From the NCBI GenBank assembly GCA_003224515.1, contig QHZC01000314.1, forward strand, positions 1 through 6,587: a stretch of 6,587 nt of DNA. The letters are read 5' to 3'. Both the position numbers and the translations under genes were made by a program. Shown piece by piece: positions 1 through 5,966 of the stretch. The notes beneath the pieces are model-generated. The model saw only the letters and a list, made by a program, of their open reading frames with translations. It had not been told where the DNA came from and searched no databases. Each line of letters begins with the position of its first letter. Positions within the stretch are counted from its first letter, which is position 1. Source of the stretch: Acidobacteriota bacterium (GTDB lineage Bacteria; Acidobacteriota; Terriglobia; Acidiferrales; UBA7541).

Positions 1-23
1 AGGCTTGGAGAGCGACTCCCGGG

Positions 24-54
24 GGGCGGCGATTGGCGGCCCTTTTTTATTTTT
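24..54 (+). terminator. possible terminator of an upstream gene
   Basis: A short GGGC/GCCC stem (24-27 with 39-42, 11-base loop) is followed directly by a T-rich run, TTTTTTATTTTT, at 43-54. This is the layout of a Rho-independent terminator for a gene lying to the left of the window, but the stem is only four pairs, so the call is weak. Confidence 0.3.
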
Positions 55-71
55 CGGGAGAGAGCCCGAAA
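52..71 (+). other. 7-bp hairpin in the leader of the TolC-family gene
   Basis: TTTCGGG at 52-58 and CCCGAAA at 65-71 form a perfect 7-bp inverted repeat around the 6-base loop AGAGAG. It ends about 77 bases before the channel's start codon and has no T tract after it. It could be an RNA hairpin in the 5' leader or a binding site in DNA; nothing here decides which. Confidence 0.25.
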
Positions 72-134
72 CTGCGGTGATTGAAACTCTGTGAATTCCT
101 GTTGAGGCGAGTCGGTGGAAATTGAGCGGCGATG

Positions 135-140
135 AAGGAG
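135..140 (+). promoter_or_regulatory. ribosome binding site that decides the TolC-family start
   Basis: AAGGAG is a strong Shine-Dalgarno core. It sits 1 base before the ATG at 142 but 7 bases before the in-frame ATG at 148. The second spacing is normal and the first is too close, so 148 is preferred. Confidence 0.7.
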
Positions 141-147
141 CATGAAA

Positions 148-1494
148 ATGCAATTGCTAGGCCGTTTTACGGGGATGACTGTTTTGCTGATGCTCTGCTG
201 CGGCGCTGTGGGTGCGCAAGAGCCTCGGAAAGCGAGTCAGCCCGCGGCAGGGGAAGCGTCGAAGGATGGGACGCCGGTGGCGCTGACGCTAAAACGCGCG
301 ATTGAACTGGCACTCGAGAACAGCAAAGAGATTCAAGTAGCTAAGATTCAAGCGAGCGTGGCGGATCGCGCCGCGCAAATTACCAAGGCGCAGTTCATGC
401 CCAATCTTTATGCCGGCTCCGGCGCGGGGTATACCTACGGCATACCGGAAACGCCGGGCGGACGAGCACCATCGATCTTCAACGTGTCGTACACGGAACA
501 GCTTTTCAACGAGCCGCTCCGTGGCCAGGCCAAAGAAACCGAGGAGCAGTCCAAAGCGCAGAAGATTGTGCTCGAGGATGCCAGGAACAGCGTTATCACG
601 CGAACGGCGATGGCCTATCTGGAACTGGGGAAGGTGCGGCATTCCCTTGAACTCTTGCGCAAGGAGCAGGAAAGCACGGAGAAGATTCTCGAAGTGACCA
701 AGGAGCGGCAAGGGGAAGGATACGAACTGCCGGTGGAAGTGACGAAGGCCCAGCTCAGCAAGGCGCAGGTCATCCAGCGAGCTTTGCAACTCGAGGGCCG
801 GGAGGATGAGCTGGAAGTTTTTCTGAGATACCAACTCGGGATTAGGGAGGCGCAGCCCATAGAGGTCACGCCCGAGGAGTTGCCGGGGGAAGCCGAGCAG
901 GCGGGGGACAACCTTGTGGCCATGGCGATGACGCACAATGCCGGCTTGCAACTTGCGGCGTCCGACGTTCGCGCGAAAGAGTTTCGGCTGAAGGGTGAAA
1001 AGCGAGGCTATTTCCCGACGCTGGAACTCGTCAGCGTGTACAGCGTGCTGGCTAGGTTCAACAATTACACGCAGTTTTTCACGACGTTTCAGCGCAACAA
1101 TTTCAACGCGGGGATCGACATGCACGTGCCCATCTTCAGCGCGCAGACCAAAGCAGCGATAGGGATGGCAGAGATAAACCTGGAGGCGGCCAAGGTCAAC
1201 TTGACGAACAAGAAAACCGAGTTGACCGCGGATGTCCGGCAAAAGACGCGGCGCGTGCGCGAGAGGGATGCGGCGAAAGAGGTGGCGCGGCTGGAACTGC
1301 AGCTCGCGCAGCAAAATGTGGCGGTGTTTCAATCGCAGTTTGCCGAAGGGAAGTTGAATCTCCGGGAAGTTGAGAAGGCTAGGCTCGAAGAGAACGAAAA
1401 GTGGATGGCCTATCTGGATGCAAACTTCCAGAAACAGCAGGCACAGTTGGAATTGCTGAAGACCGCGGGGCAATTGGATAAGGTATGGCAGTGA
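148..1494 (+). CDS. TolC family outer membrane efflux protein
   Basis: Outer-membrane channel of the TolC/OEP family. Such proteins form trimers that let an inner-membrane pump (RND, ABC or MFS type, through a membrane-fusion protein) expel substrates across both membranes. The 448-residue length is normal for the family. Residues 1-23 look like a Sec signal peptide: an arginine at 6, a hydrophobic core, and likely cleavage after GAVGA. No proper lipobox is present even though two cysteines occur (17, 18), so lipid anchoring is unlikely. Two OEP repeats are visible. The first begins near residue 46 (LTLKRAIELALENSKEIQ), and the second near 263 (NAGLQLAASDVRAKEF). Both have long charged, coiled-coil-like helices rich in Ala, Glu, Lys and Gln. 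No membrane-fusion or pump gene lies in the window, so its partner and substrate are unknown. The start at 148 was chosen over 142 for ribosome-site spacing. The family call is firm. Confidence 0.93.
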   Translation: MQLLGRFTGMTVLLMLCCGAVGAQEPRKASQPAAGEASKDGTPVALTLKRAIELALENSKEIQVAKIQASVADRAAQITKAQFMPNLYAGSGAGYTYGIPETPGGRAPSIFNVSYTEQLFNEPLRGQAKETEEQSKAQKIVLEDARNSVITRTAMAYLELGKVRHSLELLRKEQESTEKILEVTKERQGEGYELPVEVTKAQLSKAQVIQRALQLEGREDELEVFLRYQLGIREAQPIEVTPEELPGEAEQAGDNLVAMAMTHNAGLQLAASDVRAKEFRLKGEKRGYFPTLELVSVYSVLARFNNYTQFFTTFQRNNFNAGIDMHVPIFSAQTKAAIGMAEINLEAAKVNLTNKKTELTADVRQKTRRVRERDAAKEVARLELQLAQQNVAVFQSQFAEGKLNLREVEKARLEENEKWMAYLDANFQKQQAQLELLKTAGQLDKVWQ

Positions 1495-1498
1495 AGAA

Positions 1499-1552
1499 GT
1501 GACTGGTGATTCGTGACCCCGACAAGGTCGGGGCAGGCCGGTGACTGGTGAT
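1499..1552. repeat. palindrome flanked by 12-base direct repeats in the spacer
   Basis: GTGACTGGTGAT occurs at 1499-1510 and again at 1541-1552. Between the copies lies a perfect 7-bp inverted repeat, CCCCGAC (1517-1523) and GTCGGGG (1527-1533), with a 3-base loop. There is no T tract, so it is not a classic terminator. The layout (short palindrome between identical direct repeats, in a gap between genes) resembles small dispersed intergenic repeats or a miniature inserted element with a duplicated target. The second copy runs into the decarboxylase start codon at 1551. Only this one element is present in the window, so dispersal in the genome is inferred. Confidence 0.6.
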
Positions 1553-2906
1553 GCTCGATCGGGAGAGCCTGAGCGTATTCTCGGAAGTGGCGAGAAAGCT
1601 CGATAACGGATTCGCAAGTCTGCCTGCTTTTCAAAATCAATCGCCGGGGATGGCACGTCTTGCGGAAGTGCTCGAGGCCACGGCCGAGCGGCTGCAAGAC
1701 AACTATCCGTATTTTCATCCGTTGTACGCGGGACAGATGCTGAAGCCGCCGCACCCGGTGGCCCGGCTGGCGTATGCGCTGGCCATGTGGATCAATCCGA
1801 ATAATCACGCGCTGGACGGCGGGCGGGCCACCTCGGTGATGGAAAAAGAAGCCGTCGCAGAGATCGCCGGCATGTACGGTTGGAAGAATTTTCTTGGCCA
1901 CTTGTGCGGTGGCGGAACGATGGCGAATCTCGAGGCCTTGTGGGTGGCCGGCCAATTGCAACCGGGGAAGAAAATTCTCGCCAGCGAACAGGCCCACTAT
2001 ACGCACCGGCGGATCAGCGGTGTTCTGCAATTGCCATTCGAAACGGTATCGTGCGAGGCGCGCGGCCAGATGGACGCGAATGCGCTGGCGAAGCGGGTGG
2101 AGCGCGGCGACGTAGGGACTGTCGTCGCGACCATGGGCACGACGGCAACAGGCTCGGTTGATCCACTGCCAGAGATTCTCGTCCTCCGCCGAAAGCATGG
2201 ATTCAGGATTCATGCCGATGCGGCGTACGGTGGATATTTCGTGCTGGCAGAGAACCTTGGGGAAGCAGCAGGGCGAGCTCTTCGGCAGGTCGGAGAAGCG
2301 GACTCGATCGTGATCGATCCGCACAAGCACGGATTGCAACCCTACGGGTGCGGCTGCGTGCTCTTTCGCGACCCCGAAGTCGGCCGATTGTATAAGCACG
2401 ATTCGCCCTACACCTATTTCAGCTCCGCGGAGCTGCACTTGGGCGAAATTAGCCTGGAGTGCTCCCGTCCGGGGGCGGCCGCAGCGGCCTTGTGGGCCAC
2501 CGAGAGATTGCTGCCGCTCGAAAAGGGCGGCGAATTTGCGCGCGGGTTGGAACGGGGAAGGAAGGCAACGCTGGCGCTTTTCGACAAGCTGCGCGCGGAC
2601 GTGCGTTTTCAGACGGCCTTCGCGCCGGAATTGGACATTGTGGTGTTCGCGCCGAGAGCTGCGAGCGTCAGCGAGGCTTCCGTTTTAAGCCGGAAGATAT
2701 TCGAAGCTGCGGCCAAGCGAGGTTTGCACCTGGCGGTAGCGGAACTGCCGATTCTTTTTTGGGAGGAGAATCTGAGAGCGGTGAAGCGCGACCGTCGGAC
2801 CATCACCTGCCTGCGCTCCGTGCTCATGAAGCCAGAGCACCTCGATTGGGTCGACAAAATATGGGAAGAGCTCTCCCATGCCGCACAAGCCGTTTTGAAA
2901 AGCTGA
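1551..2906 (+). CDS. PLP-dependent group II decarboxylase family protein (substrate unknown)
   Basis: Fold-type I PLP enzyme of the group II amino-acid decarboxylase family (glutamate, tyrosine, DOPA and sphingosine-phosphate relatives), about 451 residues. Motifs visible in order are: an N-terminal substrate-side segment with NPYFHPLY-like wording (DNYPYFHPLYAG) and NPNNHALDGG; phosphate-binding CGGGTMANLEAL (Gly120-Thr123); AQAHYTH, with His149 placed to stack on the cofactor; HADAAYGGYF, with Asp223 to contact the pyridine nitrogen; and DPHKHGLQPYGCG, with Lys259 as the Schiff-base lysine. All key residues are present, so it should be active. Family members usually release CO2 from an amino acid to give an amine, but some act as lyases or aminotransferases, and the substrate cannot be read here. 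ATG 1551 is preferred; GTG 1548 is the alternative, and an in-frame TGA at 1542 rules out earlier starts. I see no good Shine-Dalgarno, and the start lies in a repeat. It may be co-transcribed with the channel gene upstream, though a functional link is not evident. Confidence 0.88.
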   Translation: MLDRESLSVFSEVARKLDNGFASLPAFQNQSPGMARLAEVLEATAERLQDNYPYFHPLYAGQMLKPPHPVARLAYALAMWINPNNHALDGGRATSVMEKEAVAEIAGMYGWKNFLGHLCGGGTMANLEALWVAGQLQPGKKILASEQAHYTHRRISGVLQLPFETVSCEARGQMDANALAKRVERGDVGTVVATMGTTATGSVDPLPEILVLRRKHGFRIHADAAYGGYFVLAENLGEAAGRALRQVGEADSIVIDPHKHGLQPYGCGCVLFRDPEVGRLYKHDSPYTYFSSAELHLGEISLECSRPGAAAAALWATERLLPLEKGGEFARGLERGRKATLALFDKLRADVRFQTAFAPELDIVVFAPRAASVSEASVLSRKIFEAAAKRGLHLAVAELPILFWEENLRAVKRDRRTITCLRSVLMKPEHLDWVDKIWEELSHAAQAVLKS

Positions 2907-2924
2907 TACCGCAAACTGGGTCAT

Positions 2925-2990
2925 GTAAGAGGGTAGACCCCACCGCTTACCCACCCGCGCTTCCCGCGGGCGGGAGTTCCGTTTTTTTTT
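2925..2990 (+). terminator. probable Rho-independent terminator after the decarboxylase gene
   Basis: Two structures lie between the decarboxylase stop and a run of nine T (2982-2990). The first is nested: GTAAG (2925-2929) pairs with CTTAC (2946-2950) around GGGT/ACCC (2931-2934 with 2937-2940). The second is CCCGCG (2954-2959) with CGCGGG (2965-2970) and a 5-base loop. The T run starts 11 bases after the second stem, farther than in a textbook terminator, although alternative pairings with GCGGGAG (2970-2976) would bring the stem closer. Position and GC-rich stem support the call. Confidence 0.5.
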
Positions 2991-3008
2991 GCGGCGGCAG
3001 ACAGGATT

Positions 3009-3035
3009 CCGGGGTTAGAATAGCGCTAACCCGGG
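3009..3035 (+). promoter_or_regulatory. inverted repeat enclosing a -10-like TAGAAT, candidate promoter/operator
   Basis: CCGGGGTTAG (3009-3018) and CTAACCCGGG (3026-3035) match in 9 of 10 positions as an inverted repeat around a 7-base centre. TAGAAT at 3016-3021 differs from the TATAAT consensus by one base and lies across the left arm and centre. No -35 element at 16-18 bases is clear; the nearest TTGCGG (2989-2994) gives a 21-base gap. A dimeric regulator bound here would cover the -10 region of the Crp/Fnr gene that starts 34 bases later, so self-control is possible. This is inference from position. Confidence 0.35.
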
Positions 3036-3053
3036 CCTGGCCAGAGGCCTTCT

Positions 3054-3060
3054 AGGGGAG
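3054..3060 (+). promoter_or_regulatory. ribosome binding site supporting a TTG start
   Basis: AGGGGAG lies 8 bases before the TTG at 3069. This good match and spacing supports TTG as the true start of the Crp/Fnr gene, since no ATG or GTG is equally well placed. Confidence 0.6.
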
Positions 3061-3068
3061 TTAGCAAC

Positions 3069-3690
3069 TTGACTGAGCACACCAAACTGCCGGTTAATTT
3101 AGAGCCGTATCTTCGAAAGGCGACACCACCCGCGAAGCCCGTCGAGTATAAGGAAAGCCGGGTAATCTATTCTCAGGGAGACCGCGCCGACAAGGTTTAT
3201 TATCTTCTACGTGGAAGAGTGAAGATCACAGTCGTGTCCAGGCGCGGAACCGAAGCTGTGATCGGGATCCTCGGGCCCGGCGATTTTCTAGGAGAAAGTT
3301 GTCTGAATGGCCAATCCGTTAGAATGTCGTCGGCCACGTCGCTCGAACCGATAACCCTCATCCCCGTCCTGAAGAAGCAAATTGTCAAACTCCTGCGTGA
3401 CCAACCCACCTTCGCACACTACTTCCTCGCCTACGTATTGGCTCGCAACACGCGGTTTGAAGAGGATCTGGTGGATCAACTTTTCAACTCGAGCGAAAAA
3501 CGCCTGGCGCGGGCATTGTTGCTCCTCGCTGGTGCCACGGATCAGCCAGGAGACGCTGGCGGAAATGATCGGGACCACGCGCGGGCGTGTCAGTTTCTTC
3601 ATGAACAAGTTCCGGAAGATGGGATTCATTCATTACAACGGCGGGCTAACAGTGAACAGTTCGCTGCTCAATGTTATCCTTCACGACTGA
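3069..3690 (+). pseudogene. Crp/Fnr family transcriptional regulator, frameshifted
   Basis: The first 154 residues or so, read from TTG 3069, are a cyclic-nucleotide-binding-type sensor domain: RVIYSQGDRADKVYYLLRG, then GDFLGES (71-77), then a dimer helix and SSEKRLARALLLLA, ending near 3530. The winged-helix DNA-binding half follows in the next frame: ISQETLAEMIGTTRGRVS starts at 3541, continues through FFMNKFRKMGFIHYNGG, and ends in SSLLNVILHD at a TGA (3688-3690), the normal end for these proteins. The original frame runs on to 3872 with no domain-like sequence. As I recall relatives, about 14 residues separate LLLLA from ISQ, whereas only 10 bases separate them here. A loss of about 32 bases (3n+2) explains both the short linker and the frame change. 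The protein made would sense but not bind DNA. Effector is unknown: the FGE of cAMP-type pockets reads LGE. An assembly fault is the alternative. Confidence 0.8.
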
Positions 3691-4024
3691 CGCCTCGGAT
3701 GAAATCCTGCCGGTGCAATAAAAACAGGAACTGGAGCCGGCATCCCAAACTATCTGGAATAACCGCCGCTCACTGGTTTAGGCGCCCCTCAAGCCACGGA
3801 AGCCAGAAACCCCGCTTAATGCGGTATTTAGCCTTTCGGTGCAAGATAAGACGCGCGGACGGAAAGGATTGAGGGGCCACAACGAAATCAGGTAAACTAC
3901 TATCTAGTGATTGGGGGGAGCCAAGGCTCCGCGTGCGCGCGCGGACCTTCCACACTGTGGGCCAGACAGAGAACTCAGTGATTTGACACGGCCAAGTTTG
4001 TAAAGCGAAGGCTGAGGGTGAAGA
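3691..4024. other. 334-base intergenic region upstream of hpnJ, no gene seen
   Basis: No convincing coding sequence; the reading frame continuing to 3872 is the out-of-frame tail of the broken regulator. Short inverted repeats are frequent: TGCCGG/CCGGCA (3708-3713 with 3737-3742), the nested set at 3784-3877, GGAGCC-AA-GGCTCC (3917-3930) and CCACA-C-TGTGG (3950-3960). A possible weak promoter is TTGAGG (3869-3874) with TAAACT (3893-3898), 18 bases apart. A perfect TTGACA at 3983-3988 lacks a -10 at the right distance. The hpnJ promoter most likely lies somewhere in this stretch. Confidence 0.5.
3784..3877 (+). other. nested inverted repeats, candidate structured leader or repeat element
   Basis: A perfect 9-bp outer repeat, GCCCCTCAA (3784-3792) with TTGAGGGGC (3869-3877), encloses two smaller stems: CCGC/GCGG (3812-3815 with 3821-3824, 5-base loop) and CCTTTCGGT/ACGGAAAGG (3832-3840 with 3859-3867, 8 of 9 paired). 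Together these fold as a closed multi-branch structure without conflict. The same symmetry exists on the - strand, so orientation is not certain. It ends about 147 bases before hpnJ. I do not recognise it as a known riboswitch or RNA family. Confidence 0.35.
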
Positions 4025-5527
4025 ATGCCGGATGCAATGAAGACATTGCTTTTGAATCCGCCGAGTTTTGAAAATTTCGACGGCGGTGCGAGCTCGCGAT
4101 GGCCTGCAACGCGCGAGATTGAGTCGTACTGGTACCCGGTTTGGCTGACCTACCCTGCGGGAATGATCCCCGGCAGCAGGCTGCTGGATGCATCTCCTCA
4201 CAAAGTCAACTGGCAACAGACCATCCAGATCTGTAAAGACTACGAATTCCTGATCCTCTTCACCTCCACAGTCGGTTTGGCGAGCGACGTCAAGCTCATC
4301 CGGAAAATCAAGGAAGCCAATCCGGCGATGAAGATTGCTTTCGTCGGTCCACACGGACACATCAAGCCCGATGAGACGCTGAATGCTAGCGCGGACATCG
4401 ATTTTGTCACGCGCGGGGAGTTTGATCACTCGGTCGTGGAATACGCGCACGGGAAGCCGCTCGGCGAGATTCTCGGCGTCAGCTACCGCAAAGACGGAAA
4501 GATTGTGCACAATGCGGAGCGGCCGCAGTTGCACACCGAAGAGCTTGACGCGCTGCCCTTCGCATCGGACATTTACAAGCGCGACCTGCAAATCGAACGT
4601 TACAACGTGCCGTTCCTGCTGCACCCCTATGTGTCGTTCTACACCACGCGGGGATGCCCGGCGCTTTGCACGTTCTGCATGTGGCCACAAACGATTTCGG
4701 GGCATGCCTGGAGGACGCGTTCGACGGAAAACGTGGCGCGGGAAGTGAAACAAACACTCGAATACTTCCCACAGATGAAAGAGATTTTCTTCGACGACGA
4801 CACCTTCAACATCCGCAAAGACCGCGTGCTAGATCTTTGCGCCAAGTTCAAACCGCTGAAGTTTCAGTGGTCTTCGACGGCGCGTGTGCACAGCGACTAC
4901 GACACCGTAAAAGCGATGGCGGACGGCGGAGCGCGGCTCTTTATCGTGGGCTTCGAATCCGGCGACGCTCAGATCCTAAAGAACATCAAGAAGGGCGCAA
5001 CGGTTGAAATGGGACGCGCCTTCATGAAGAACTGCCGCAAAGTCGGAATCAAGGTACACGGCGACTTCATCATCGGTCTGCCCGGCGAGACCAAAGAGAC
5101 GATAGAAAAGACCATCGACTTCGCGAAGGAATTGGATTGCGAAACCATCCAGGTTTCGCTGGCGCATGCCATGCCGGGAACGGAATTGCATGACACCATG
5201 GCGCAGCAAGGCTTCCTGAAAGTCGAAGCTTTGGCTGATTCCGGCGGCCATCAATTACCGCACATCGAGTACCCGCACCTCTCGAAGGCCGAGATGATGG
5301 CGGGCGTCAACCGCTTCTATGATGAATATTACTTCCGACCGAAGGTTGTATGGCGCATCGTGAAGGAAGCGTTGTGGGATAGCCATGAGCGGAAGCGCCT
5401 GTACGCCGAAGCGACGGAATTCCTGAAGCTACGCGCCGAGCGTCTGAAGTGGGTGCAGAAGGGCGGGGATTTCGACAAACCCATGGTCTCCGTCCCCGGC
5501 ACGCCCTCTGCCTCCGGAAACGACTAA
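4025..5527 (+). CDS. hpnJ: hopanoid biosynthesis radical SAM protein HpnJ
   Basis: HpnJ, about 500 residues, is needed to make bacteriohopanetetrol cyclitol ether. In the known pathway HpnI adds N-acetylglucosamine to bacteriohopanetetrol, HpnK deacetylates it, and HpnJ rearranges the sugar to the cyclitol by radical chemistry. The N-terminus has the family's opening (MKTLLLNPPSFENFDGG), then a Rossmann-like B12-binding-type domain (about 40-165) without the DxHxxG cobalamin ligand motif. The radical SAM core follows, with the iron-sulfur cysteines 211, 215 and 218 (GCPALCTFCMWPQ), FFDDDTF (Asp257-259), GFESG (309-313) and GLPGETKET (351 on). The C-terminus carries YPHLS and a helical tail. 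ATG 4025 has GAGGGTG (4014-4020) ahead of it; ATG 4037 matches the usual family start and is the alternative. It leads an operon with two small transporters. hpnI and hpnK are not in the window. HpnP and other B12-type radical SAM proteins are less likely because of the N-terminal and CTFCMWPQ wording. Confidence 0.88.
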   Translation: MPDAMKTLLLNPPSFENFDGGASSRWPATREIESYWYPVWLTYPAGMIPGSRLLDASPHKVNWQQTIQICKDYEFLILFTSTVGLASDVKLIRKIKEANPAMKIAFVGPHGHIKPDETLNASADIDFVTRGEFDHSVVEYAHGKPLGEILGVSYRKDGKIVHNAERPQLHTEELDALPFASDIYKRDLQIERYNVPFLLHPYVSFYTTRGCPALCTFCMWPQTISGHAWRTRSTENVAREVKQTLEYFPQMKEIFFDDDTFNIRKDRVLDLCAKFKPLKFQWSSTARVHSDYDTVKAMADGGARLFIVGFESGDAQILKNIKKGATVEMGRAFMKNCRKVGIKVHGDFIIGLPGETKETIEKTIDFAKELDCETIQVSLAHAMPGTELHDTMAQQGFLKVEALADSGGHQLPHIEYPHLSKAEMMAGVNRFYDEYYFRPKVVWRIVKEALWDSHERKRLYAEATEFLKLRAERLKWVQKGGDFDKPMVSVPGTPSASGND

Positions 5528-5537
5528 CCCCCGCAAA

Positions 5538-5966
5538 ATGGCAAGCGAAAGAAGACTGCGGATCAAGACGCTGGCGATGGTCTTGGCAATGGTGGTGTGC
5601 GCCAATGCCGGAGACCTGATGCTGAAGCGCGGAATGTCCGAGATCGGCGCGGTCCAACTGACGGCTTCGGGACTCTCCGAGGCGTTCCGCCTGACGGTGA
5701 CGAACGGGACTATCTGGGTTGGGATATTCTTTCTGACCGGCTTCATGGTGAGTTACATGACGGTGCTGAGCTGGGCGGACTATAGCTATGTCATGCCCGC
5801 GGGGGCATTTGGATATGCTTTACTCACGTTGTTGGCGGTTGTTTTTTTGCACGAGTCGGTGTCCCCGCGGCGCTGGGTGGGTGTTGTCTTGATCTGTGTA
5901 GGCGTGCTCTTGGTGGGGCAGACGAAACCACGGACAACCGCGATGGCCAGTGAGGCCGTGGCTTGA
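5538..5966 (+). CDS. small 4-helix DMT/EamA-type transporter, first of a pair
   Basis: A 142-residue inner-membrane protein of the drug/metabolite transporter superfamily, the size of one SMR or ArnE/ArnF-type half-transporter. Four hydrophobic segments are visible at about 11-27, 58-78, 82-104 and 112-128. The N-terminus is positively charged (RRLRIK), suggesting it is inside. Helix 1 carries an acid in GDLMLKRGM (Asp26), and the helix 2-3 turn reads LSWADYSYVMPAGAFGYA, followed by FLHESVSPRRWVGV, typical EamA wording. Proteins this short work as dimers. It starts 10 bases after the hpnJ stop, with no clear ribosome site of its own, so translation is probably coupled to hpnJ. It overlaps the next gene, a paralogue, so a heterodimer is likely. 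A role in moving a hopanoid or its headgroup precursor is inferred from context only. Proton-coupled export of an unrelated small molecule is the alternative. Confidence 0.85.
   Translation: MASERRLRIKTLAMVLAMVVCANAGDLMLKRGMSEIGAVQLTASGLSEAFRLTVTNGTIWVGIFFLTGFMVSYMTVLSWADYSYVMPAGAFGYALLTLLAVVFLHESVSPRRWVGVVLICVGVLLVGQTKPRTTAMASEAVA

Noticed and set aside
1517..1533. CCCCGAC/GTCGGGG hairpin as the terminator of the TolC-family gene
   Set aside because: No T tract follows, and the flanking direct repeats explain it better as a repeat element.
289..1656. 455-codon open frame on the - strand across the TolC-family gene
   Set aside because: It is the GC-driven shadow of a well-supported + strand gene, and its translation (rich in Arg, His, Leu) resembles no family. 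The same applies to the - strand frames at 1410-2438 and 3770-4753.
2459..3055. 198-codon + strand frame overlapping the decarboxylase end
   Set aside because: Most of it lies in another frame of the decarboxylase and then runs through terminator-like hairpins; the translation is low-complexity and unrecognisable.
3520..3545. Programmed ribosomal frameshift joining the two halves of the Crp/Fnr regulator
   Set aside because: No slippery heptamer or stimulating structure is seen at the junction, and the linker appears shortened, which favours a deletion.
3793..3815. AGCCAGAAACC resembling the cobalamin riboswitch B12 box near a B12-type radical SAM gene
   Set aside because: One base is missing against the box as I remember it, the other conserved blocks of the riboswitch are not found at the right spacing, and GCCAC lies directly next to it rather than well upstream.
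3812..3840. - strand string resembling 16S rRNA (CTAAATACCGCATTAAG)
   Set aside because: Only a short match to a variable-region edge; no flanking 16S sequence or structure is present, so it is chance similarity.
3983..3988. Perfect TTGACA as an hpnJ promoter
   Set aside because: No -10-like hexamer lies 15-19 bases downstream; the nearest A/T-rich word (TAAAGC at 4001) is only 12 bases away.
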